Of a DNA stretch of 64,000 nt, positions 55,550 to 64,000 are shown one piece after another. The translations under genes and the position numbers were made by a program. The notes beneath the pieces were generated by a model. That model was not told where the DNA came from and did no database searches. It saw only the letters and a list, made by a program, of their open reading frames with translations. Location of the stretch: contig JAJNNQ010000129.1 of assembly GCA_027886175.1 (NCBI GenBank), forward strand, positions 3,410,001-3,474,000, given 5' to 3'. Origin of the DNA: Phylloscopus collybita (Eukaryota; Chordata; Aves; Passeriformes; Phylloscopidae). Position 1 is the stretch's first letter, and the number at the start of each line of letters is the position of its first letter.

Positions 55550-56247
55550 TGTTATAAATTGGCCAGGAGACCAGCTCCTTTGAAAAGGCCTTTATTAGAA
55601 ATCAGCTCTGGGTAGGGGGCTTAAGGGGCTGCGCACGCCGCCGCTGCTCCCTGTAGACACCACGGAGGAGGAAGTGCAGTCAAATCTGCTGCTACTGGTG
55701 CTGCTGCAGAGTCGGGATTCCTTCCTCACGGGGGTTCCCATAAAATCCCTTTTGCTCGTGTGGTCCAGGGGCGTCACCTCTCTCCAGTTCCTTTCAGGTC
55801 ATGGCGAGAAAGTAACAAACAAATACCTGCTACCTGCAGGTAGCTGGATGTGTGCCTCGCACAGTTTTGTCCTTCTTAGGTCCAGTTTCTGTGTTGGCTC
55901 GCTGTCTCAGGGGCTTTTTTAGCTCTAACTGGACTCCCGGTCGCGGCCAGGCACCATGGGAGCTCTTCATCTCCATACTAGGCGGGGCCCACGGCTCGAC
56001 GGCAGGCGGCAGGGAGCAGCAGGGAGCAGCAGGAAGCAGCAGGGGGCAGCAGGAAGCAGCAAGGGGGAGCGACAAGGCGGCGGCGTGCGGGCTTTAGTCG
56101 GTGGAGAGGGGAAAGCCCAGGATTTAGAGAGAAAGGGTACAGAACTTGGACATAACGAACAGAAATTCAGGGTACAGATTCAACATGAACAGTTTAAAAC
56201 AGGCAAGTAACAGTGCAACTTTAATTTTACAGCAAAACAGTGTAACA
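55550..56247 (-). mobile_element. Probable endogenous retrovirus LTR (solo), minus-oriented
   Basis: The segment begins TGTTA and ends TAACA on the plus strand, so it has the TG...CA ends and short inverted repeat of an LTR, with a length of 698 bp. Read on the minus strand it has a TATA-like TTTTATGG near 55740 followed by a polyadenylation signal, CTAATAAAGG, near 55590, in the order U3-R-U5. Flanking duplications are weak (GCACCA and GTACAA). On the minus side the sequence directly after the LTR starts TGG, as a primer-binding site would, but no retroviral coding sequence follows. The boundaries are inferred. Confidence 0.5.
56011..56070. repeat. 10-bp tandem repeat (AGGGAGCAGC)n
   Basis: Five units of ten bases (AGGGAGCAGC and variants) are in exact register, plus a degenerate sixth. 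The array lies inside the probable LTR, in its U3 part. Confidence 0.85.
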
Positions 56248-57791
56248 GTACAACTCGGGAGTGCATAACCTGGGGCTAATTTCTTTCACACCGCAGAGCT
56301 GCCTTGGGTTCTCCCTGTGACTGAGGCTGGAGCCTGTTCCAGCACCCAGCTCTGCCTGTCCTGCTGCAGGACTGTGCCCTGTCAGTGAAGGCACTTTCTG
56401 TGCTGTGCTCATATTTGGCTCCTTGCTCACCTCACCTCAGGAAGAAGCACCTCTGTCTCCTTGCTGACAGAGGTAAAGAGAGTTCAAGACAGTACAGTGC
56501 CAAGGAACTGAGGTTTGCTAGAGTAGCTGTGATCTGCAAGCCGTGATTTTTGTGGCAGAAGAAGAATGATTCTCACGTGGGGAAGTTACGTACTTCTGAT
56601 GTCTGCAGATATGGTTTGAGGCAAATAAATAGGCAGCTAGATGGATGTTATGCCAGATCACTAATTAGTAAAGACCAGAAGCAAGTCTAAAGACTTAAAA
56701 AGCTTACAGCCCACAGGTATGACACCTGATAGTAAGTTGTACAACTATCTCAAAATAGGGCTTGGTGTCCACCAGTATTTTAAGAGCACTGAACATAATA
56801 TTTTCAGCAACCACTATTATAAGGAGAGCTTACCTAGCTAGAGCCTTGACAGTCTATTTTAATTGTTATATATTTAAAATGTGTTTAGAAACCCAAGCAT
56901 CTTTATCAACAAAAAATTCAGGAAAAAATTACAATTGCAAAACTACAAAACTGCCTACCTACCTACCTTGACTTTTTTTCCTTCAAATTTGTAACTCTGC
57001 TCCTGAGTATTGTAATTTTAATGTCCTCCCCTGCTAATTGTTGATTTACTGGGGGAGGATGCCATAGTGTCACATATGAGTGTAACCTGAATGATATTAA
57101 AATTGCTGATGACTTTTAAAAATGGACCATATAAGAGATGTTACCAGAGAAAGTCTGTAAAAGATGTAAACATTTCAAGGTAAAAAGATGATGTGACAAC
57201 TGGGAGAATCTTAAGACTTAAAGGTGCAAATGAACTACTACAGGGGCTGATGAAGAAAACAGACCTTAGACCAGTAAGTATTTAAAAAAGCCCAACGAAG
57301 CTAGGCACACAGAGCTCATTGCCAAATTCCTTTGTATGTTAGTATGTCTATGCAAGATGCTCTGTTCAGTTGTGCAATGCAATTTTTTTAATGCTTTCCT
57401 AAATAGTATGCACACATGGGGCACCCTTCCCTAAATTATGAAGGGGCACAAATTACCTTCTAGAAATGTCCTGCCTGTAGCTAAGACAAGGAACAGCTCA
57501 TTAATGTGATTATTGATTTTTCTAGCCTGTGCTGAAACTCTAGAAACTTGATGACTTTCAGCTGTTAGTGCAGTTGCAATGCTTTTCTGTGTGAAATCGG
57601 TAAATTAGGTTCCTACAGCTGGAGCTGTTAATACAGTATGGTTGCTGTGGTGGGAGGAGGCCTTTCCTGAGCAGAAATCCAAAAGAATACATATTGGGTG
57701 AAGAAAATGGCATCAACACTGACTTAAAAACCTGCTTCAATAACTCAGAACAGTTGCCTTTCCATTAGAGACTTACAAAGAGTGACTCCAA

Positions 57792-57792
<1 letters not shown>

Positions 57793-57840
<48 letters not shown>
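57793..57840. repeat. Poly-A, 48 bases
   Basis: A perfect A homopolymer between the LTR and the SLC25A16 promoter. I found no target-site duplication or retroposed body beside it. Confidence 0.97.
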
Positions 57841-57844
<4 letters not shown>

Positions 57845-58849
57845 CAGGTATATTACAAAAGGTAAAAAGGCTTGAGGGGTTTCTGCTATAAGGGACCAAT
57901 TTCATGTTTTGTAGAAGAAATCTATTTTCTTTTTTAAATTATTGGAAAAATGAATATTATAATAGCCATTTCTCAAATATATAAATGATGCAATGATCAA
58001 ATGGAGCAAAATTAAGTTTTCTTGATTCCTACATATGCTTAATTTTAAGGAATATAATCTATTAAAGGGGAAAAGGAGTACTTTCTCTTGAAGGCAATCT
58101 GACACAAGCAGGGAGCAAAAATATTCTGGCAATTTTTTTGGAGAGTGACTCCTTTTACTTGTGCGAGCACTGAGATCTGTTTGACTGGTTCTTTTGTGTT
58201 AGAAGACTAACTTATTAAAAAGTTATACTGGTTATGTGAAATACTTGAAATCCAGTATGCCCCAAGATGTATGGGGCAAAAAGTATATAAGGAATAGGTG
58301 AGTAACTGCAGAAAACTAAAGCTGACAGCATGAGCTTTCCCACCAGCTGTCATCAGGCATCAGGTGTGCACTCTCTCCCTGCTCCATGCACCAGCAGAGG
58401 ATGCACTTGTGGTTTTTTTCTTCAAGAGCTGGAGACAAAAGGTCAAATGCCTCCTGAAGAGCCTTATACACTGTATTCAACAGAGACACTGCAGAAAATC
58501 TAAAAAAATTGTCAAAAATGTTGACAACTGCAGAATGAGACGGTGTTTGACCTTTCTGATTCTAAAACCGCTGATTTCTCTTTTTTTCAGTATGTTTCCC
58601 ATTCTGGTGCATTTTGAAACTTGCATATAAATAATCATACTGAATATTTTTTTCTGGGTATGAAACCATAATTGTAGACGAAAGAATTGATGTTCTAGCA
58701 CGAAGTTGAAGTAGCTATTTAAATGGCTAAAAAGAAATCGGTGTATTTTCCAGTACAGTCTAATTAAGAGATTTTTAGGTTTCGGTTATGTGCGCCCATC
58801 GGTCTAAATACACGTGTTTGTTGGCGAAGTGCGCGGATGACTATTTTTT

Positions 58850-59290
58850 AAGGAGCAGCAAGCGATCCCCGCGGGCACTAACACATCGCACCGTGCCCCG
58901 GGGCAGGCAAAGGGTGAGAAGCGGCCCCTGCGGTGGCTCCGGCGGGGTTAACCCGGCCTTTCCCGCGGAGAGGCGGCCCGTGCGCTGACGCGATCCGCAG
59001 GCGCCGCGGCGTGGCCGGGCCGCGGCTCGGCGGGGCCGGCCCGAGCTCCGCCCCTGCGGCGCGGCGGGGGCACGGCGCTGCCCCGTGCGCCGCCGCTCGC
59101 CGCGGAGGGAGCCGCCGGCACGGCCCCATGGCTTCCCCGGCGGCGGCGGGGCCCGGCGCCGCGCTGCCCCCGGCCGCGGCGCGCCGAGACTTCTACTGGC
59201 TGCGCTCCTTCATCGCCGGAGGTGGGTGCCCCGGGCGGGCGGGCGGCGGCGGCAGGCGGACTTTCGTGTCCGTGTCCGCGGTGAAGCTGC
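58850..59290 (+). promoter_or_regulatory. SLC25A16: CpG island, SLC25A16 promoter
   Basis: A sharp change from AT-rich to CpG-rich sequence at about 58850 runs through the first coding exon. A GC box (CCGCCCC, about 59048-59054) lies some 75 bp upstream of the ATG. No TATA box is visible, as is usual for a housekeeping mitochondrial carrier gene. Confidence 0.8.
59128..59221 (+). CDS. SLC25A16: SLC25A16 exon 1 (residues 1-32)
   Basis: It starts at ATG 59128-59130 (MASPAAAGPG) and ends before GTGGGTGCC, phase 1. The Ala/Pro-rich leader is followed by RRDFYWLRSFIAGG, the first residues shared with human SLC25A16 and the beginning of membrane helix 1. The context of the ATG is only moderate (C at -3, G at +4). 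The open frame continues upstream to about 58933 but has no earlier ATG, so this start is preferred. Confidence 0.93.
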
Positions 59291-60060
59291 CGCCGGCTCT
59301 CGTCACCTGGGGAAGCGGGGAGCTTTTCCTTTCCCCCGATGGGCTAACGCGGGCGGCACGGTGCACGCCGGTGACTCGCACATGTGTCAGAACCGGCGAG
59401 GAGCCCCGGTCAGCCGCCAGTTAAATGTTCCCAGAGCCCAAACCCTCGTTAGCGTGCTCGGGGAGGGCGGGTTATCCCTTGTCCTCAAGCTGCTGAGGCT
59501 GCTGTCGACAGGATGGAGGTGGTGTGAAGGGGCAGAACAGCCTGGCAAATACAACGCCACATTCGTAATCTCCTAGAGAAAAAGCCTCTTTCTGTAAGGT
59601 GTTGTCTCAGCTGTCTGATTGCTGGGGTAGGAGAAGGTTGTGTTTATTTAAAGTTTTTCCATCATGCTGCACTCTCTCCTGGGTCTCACTCTCTGAAGTA
59701 GCACAGGGTACATTGCAGACACGTACCTCACCTCCTTGGGAAGATCAGCAAGGGCTGTTTCCCGCAAAAGGGAAGGAGGAAACAGGATGGAAAACTCTAG
59801 AGTAACTTTCAGGAAAGTTCCTTCTGCAATGACCTTAGCCGCTGAGACAGACAGTGGCCTGGGTTTTTGTAAACAGGAAAAGTAGCTTAAATGTTTTGCT
59901 AAGGCTTCAAGGGCTTTGTAACATCTAATAGAAGCTGTTAACTTGTCATTGAGGCTTCTTCCAGTTCCTGAGTTAACTACATTAGAAAAACGCTCTTAAT
60001 TAACTGCTGACCTAAAGAGCTTTGTCCATCCTGTCACTTTTCTGTTTCTCTCTTGGAAAG
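59222..60060 (+). other. SLC25A16 intron 1
   Basis: This 839-bp intron is G+C rich at its 5' end, where it overlaps the CpG island, and otherwise unremarkable. Confidence 0.9.
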
Positions 60061-60153
60061 GTGTTGCAGGATGTTGTGCCAAAACAACTACTGCACCGCT
60101 GGATCGAGTTAAGATTTTGCTGCAAGCTCATAACCACCATTACAAACATCTAG
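60061..60153 (+). CDS. SLC25A16: SLC25A16 exon 2 (residues 32-63)
   Basis: The acceptor is TCTCTCTTGGAAAG and the donor is CATCTAG then GTAAGATG. The 93-nt exon is phase 1 at both ends. It encodes VAGCCAKTTTAPLDRVKILL followed by QAHNHHYKHL. PLDRVK is the carrier signature Px[DE]xx[KR] at the end of helix 1, forming the matrix salt-bridge network. The protein is almost identical to human here. Confidence 0.95.
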   Translation: MLQDVVPKQLLHRWIELRFCCKLITTITNI

Positions 60154-62313
60154 GTAAGATGGCTGCAATGTGTCTAATTTTTGGTTTTAAACGCAGTGTG
60201 AGTGGTTTGGGTATATCAATTTACTCGGTGATGAGGCTGATAAAAAAGGTGCTCATCAGACAGAAGGTTGTGTCTGCCTGGTCAGGCTCTGTGCCATGCT
60301 TTGTTACTGTTTGAGAAGAAAAACAAAGCCCTGTGTAAGTTGTGGTATCAATCGATGTGTTAGAGATTGAGATGTCAGAATAATCCTCAATAAGGCATGT
60401 AAGAGCTAGAGTTGATCCTCTGCTTACAGAGGCCAGCAGGATATTGGTAACCACAGCTTCAAAGCTTGGATCATTTCAGTAAAAACTGTACTGCAGTGGG
60501 TGCCAGTTCCCAGGGGCCGTGGGGATCCCTGCATTTCAGACAGAGGCACGGCTGGTGGGACTTGAGAGAGCAGAGGGTTTGTGCCTGGTGCAGAGTGCAG
60601 GTGGTCTCTGTCTGTGTTACATCATGGGAGAGAGCAAACCCACAGAGCTGTTCTCTGCCGGCTGTAACAGTGCCCTCTTGTGCAGAGTATTTGAGCCATT
60701 TATGTCAGATGTTACTGAGATATGTCATAACTTTTGCTCCAATATTTAAGTGTTGCAATTGTCAGGGGAAAAAAAAAATTTAGTTGGATAATTTTGCATG
60801 TGACTAAACTTGTTATTAACTTAGACACTAAAGAGAATGGTTTTTAGAAGTTGGAAAAATATGTTGTCACTAAATCGTAAAATTCAGTAGATGCATATAT
60901 TCACTGTTGCAAAAAGGGCAACAAGCAATGTGTTTTAGTAACACAGACAAGTATACACTCAAGTCTAATAATTGGTTTGACTGAGATTTTAAGTTTTCAT
61001 TTTCAATTTGCTCTGTACCTTGCCATAGTTGGCAAATAAAATCTTATGTTCTTCCCTATTTTGGGAGTCAGATATGTTGCTGATTATTTGACCTGTGTCT
61101 GACTTGTATGCGTGTCCATGTTACATGTAGGCAAAAAAGGAGAATTATGTGGATGAGGAAAGTACCTGTAAGTGCAGAGACACCATGGGTCAGTTCATCC
61201 AAGTTCTCACTGTGTGTTTTTATAGCTTGTGCCATGTGGCTCTCCTGTGTGTCCTAGGAAAGAGAAACAATAACTCATCTTTGCAGCATAGAGAGAAGTT
61301 CTAGTCTTGGCATACGTTCAGAGGCATGTAATAAGCATGGCATCTTAAAAGTAAATTTACTCTTAAATATGTAATAATATATTCATATGCAATGATATAC
61401 AGTAACAAGGTGCACTAATCTATTCATATTCTTAGAATCCCAGAAACTAATAGATACTTGTTTTGTTTAAACTTTAAATGAAAGTTTGTCAGCCACTCTT
61501 TTGTTCCTGCCTGAAAGCAAGATGTCTTTTCATTTTCTGCTCTTATTTAGTAGTTGCATATGGATTACAACTGTTTGACTATCATGGTTGATTCTTTTAT
61601 AGAATAAAATTCTATAGAATTCTATTCTATTCTATAGAATAAAATTCTATAAAATTCTTTATAGAATTCTTTTATAGAATAAAAAGTGAATCTGATAGCA
61701 ACTGTACCTAGCTAATGTTTATAGTAAATCTATAGGTTTTGCCCAAACTTTGTGTAATCTTGCATTATTCCCCACTGGTGGAAAGCAAGTAGGATTGCTT
61801 CTTGTTGCAATAACTCTGAGATAGAGCGTGAGATGTTGTAAGTAATGAGAGTCTTCAACATGTTTACTTGATTTCCTCAGTGATGGCATTTAATCTGTAA
61901 TTTGGCATGTAGCAATATTAGATTGTTTTGCTGTGGGTTTAGATTTTACAGTTTTATTTATTTATTTAGAGTTGACTGAATGGTAAGTCAGCCAGTTCCC
62001 TCCCTTGTGTTGCTGATGTTAGGCTGCTGTGGGTGGGTAGTGGCACCTGCAGTAGCATTGCTCACAGTCCAGACAAGTCCTGGGGCCTGAGTGCAGAGTT
62101 TCACTGAATCTGAGAGATGAGAAAACTGATAAAACTTAAACCTTAAGGCTCTCCCTTCCAGCAGTGTTTGGGCAGTGAAAGTGGATTTTCCACAGTTACA
62201 TGAGCAACATGCTGCAGCCTTAGCTTTATATGCTTACTCTCTTTACAGTAGCATTTCCTTGATTTTTTTTCCTTCCCCACAGTGTTAAATGTCTTTTTTT
62301 TGTGTTGCTGCAG
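60154..62313 (+). other. SLC25A16 intron 2
   Basis: This 2.2-kb intron contains an AT-rich repetitive palindrome (61591-61685). I see no other feature. Confidence 0.9.
61591..61685. repeat. AT-rich repetitive palindrome
   Basis: Units of TTCTATAGAATAAAA and variants are repeated. The copies near both ends (TTCTTTTATAGAATAAAA) are identical. The unit core TTCTATAGAA is itself a palindrome. Confidence 0.85.
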
Positions 62314-62447
62314 GAGTATTTTCTACATTGTGTGCTGTCCCCAAAAAGGAAGGTTACCTTGGGCTGTATAAGGGAAATGGGGCGATGATGATTAGAATCT
62401 TTCCGTATGGCGCTATTCAGTTTATGGCATTTGACCAATATAAAAAG
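62314..62447 (+). CDS. SLC25A16: SLC25A16 exon 3 (residues 63-107)
   Basis: The acceptor is TGTTGCTGCAG and the donor is TATAAAAAG then GTAGCTG. The 134-nt exon goes from phase 1 to phase 0. It encodes GVFSTLCAVPKKEGYLGLYK then GNGAMMIRIFPYGAIQFMAF, ending DQYKK. The EGxxGLYKGN motif is the second half of the carrier signature in repeat 1, and the stretch after it is membrane helix 2. Confidence 0.95.
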
Positions 62448-64000
62448 GTAGCTGAATTTATTGTTTTTCTTTTTTTTTTTCCTGCCTGCAATGAATACAG
62501 ACTGAATGTGTGAAACTAATGTTGAAACTTCTGTGTCTTATTAATTAGCCGCACATCTTTCCTGAGGTTGCTTAATTTTATCAGAATTTACTCACTAAAA
62601 ATACCAGGGCAACAGGGAAGCTTTTGCAATGTTGCTTAAGGAAAAAGAAATTCACACCAGTTTCTAAATGTTTGTAGTGTTGAGAATAATACCCTTTCTT
62701 TTAATGAAAACAAAAGGTAATTTAAAGTCTACTGCTATTTGTATTGCCATGAGGTAGGTAGCCCTTTGTGAATAAAGTAGGAAAAAATGTAGAATGAAAC
62801 AACTTTTAAGGTTTTATACTTAGTACTTCATGGATAAAATGACTTAAACTTCAGAGTCTGTCTGGATGTGATTGTTATATTTTACCTTACAAATTATTAT
62901 GCCAGGCTGTAGATAAAAATGACCTTGAAGATAAAAATGCTCATTTCAGGGTTCTGCAAGATTTGTGGATACTATTCTGTTTTCCTGCATTTGCCCTTTC
63001 ATAGTAAATCTTTGCAACATCTCATGGAGGTCAGTTTGTTAGCATGAACGTGTTTTTAAGCATTGCCATTTGTGGTAAAAAATACCATTTTGTTATTAGC
63101 AAGGAGAAATTTCATGTTTCAAAGGTCAGATTTAGTACTCAGCCAAGTAAATGGTACAATATTTACTGAGGACAATGGGATTGAAATTGTGATTCCCTTC
63201 CCTAAGAGTAAATTCCAGAAGACTGATACAAAGAAGTTACTGTAATGGGTTTTGTAGGTTCTTTTTTTTTTTTTTGTGCTGTAATCATGAATGCTGTTTA
63301 TCTGTGCATGTTTTATGTTGTGTGGAATAAAAGACTGCATGCCATGCTTTATAATTGAAATGATTTATCAATCTGCAATTTCAAGAACACAGTTAACATC
63401 AGAGCACTTTCTTTTACTTATTAATTGACCAGAAACCTTCACAATAGTTTGCATGGCTATGTAAAAGAAAAACAAAATCCTAAAGGAGGAAGATAAAATG
63501 ATCTTTATAGCAGAAAGTGAAAGTCTCAGTTATTTGCTAAAAGCCTGGAAACTAATTTCTAACTTCCTTCCAGGCCGTAATTAACTTAGCAAGTTCTTGC
63601 TCTGAAATGTTGTCCTTTTTCTCTTCCTTTTTATTTCTCCTTTTTTTCTTTTTCTTTTTTTCTTTTAATCCAGTTAAAATCTTTATGGGAGTGTTTCACA
63701 TGATGTGCATGTAAGAAAAATTGACTCTTCTTACTTTTCAACTTTGTTCAGTGTCCTTTTGCTCGCTACATGTACAGTTTGCCTTGTTTAACACACATTA
63801 ATGATAACTAAATAAACAATCTAGCTTCTGAAGTGAACAGTACAAATACTTTCAACTCATTATTTTGCTGTTAGTAGAATTTTAGTACTTCCATGTCTTT
63901 AATAAGAAATTGGAAACAGCAGCAGCATTAAAAAAATTCTAATGGTAATTAAATGTTCTGGATTGAATTTGTAGCATTGTAAACTTCTTGGAAACTGCTG
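62448..64000 (+). other. SLC25A16 intron 3, partial
   Basis: AT-rich intron sequence continues to the window edge, with T-rich tracts near 63259-63275 and 63615-63667. No next exon was found. Confidence 0.8.

Larger units (their letters stand above)
50931..58849. other. Intergenic region between the TET1 and SLC25A16 promoters
   Basis: This gap of about 8 kb separates two divergent CpG-island promoters. It contains an inverted pair of an unnamed dispersed repeat, an old CR1 end, a probable LTR with a 10-bp tandem repeat, and a 48-base poly-A. A plus-strand TATA-like sequence (CTATAAAATG, about 51049-51058) has no gene downstream that I can see. I find no protein-coding exon. Confidence 0.8.
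59128..64000 (+). other. SLC25A16: SLC25A16 gene, 5' part
   Basis: Three exons join in frame (94+93+134 nt = 107 codons) and match the first repeat of the mitochondrial carrier SLC25A16, known as the Graves disease carrier and implicated in coenzyme A related transport across the inner mitochondrial membrane (established knowledge). Carriers have three repeats of about 100 residues, each with two membrane helices, and only the first is in the window. I searched by eye for the next exon (human GISGHVHRLMAG region) up to 64000 and did not find it. Confidence 0.95.

Noticed and set aside
58933..59127. In-frame upstream extension of SLC25A16
   Set aside because: The open frame has no ATG before 59128 (it opens with GTG), and known SLC25A16 proteins start with a short Ala/Pro-rich leader like the one after 59128.

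Overview
The window looks like avian nuclear DNA. Coding sequence is split into GT-AG exons, introns are compact, CR1-type retrotransposon fragments are present, and the recognisable genes are vertebrate. The order of bird cannot be told from this sequence.

Two genes are arranged head to head. The minus strand, from about 50.9 kb down to base 1, carries most of TET1, the 5-methylcytosine dioxygenase. Seven consecutive coding exons were recovered: 39894-41822, 33237-33287, 16900-19435, 15603-15693, 14898-14991, 3250-3458 and 2212-2362. Their phases join without a break into 1687 codons. They cover the basic N-terminus, the CXXC zinc finger, the long disordered middle and most of the Cys-rich half of the catalytic domain. 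The exons with the iron- and 2-oxoglutarate-binding residues lie left of base 1. A large CpG island at about 49.06-50.93 kb is the likely TET1 promoter with a non-coding first exon. A second island at about 33.36-34.12 kb lies just 5' of exon 3 and is well placed to be the promoter of a short TET1 lacking the CXXC domain.

The plus strand, from about 58.85 kb to the right edge, carries the start of SLC25A16, a mitochondrial carrier. It has a CpG-island promoter and three exons (59128-59221, 60061-60153, 62314-62447), giving the first 107 residues. The other exons are beyond 64000. The human genome has the same divergent TET1/SLC25A16 pair (established knowledge).

The rest is intron and an intergenic gap of about 8 kb. 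It holds CR1 fragments (6.19-6.44, 25.79-26.15, 44.68-44.95 and 54.80-54.87 kb), a probable solo LTR (55.55-56.25 kb), an inverted pair of an unnamed repeat (53.94/55.22 kb), an ancient palindromic repeat (38.89-39.13 kb, extra copy at 35.58 kb), and several microsatellites and homopolymers. I saw no tRNA, rRNA, CRISPR array or other protein gene, and no clearly new biological system. The most useful leads are the candidate alternative TET1 promoter and lineage-specific repeats in the disordered part of TET1.
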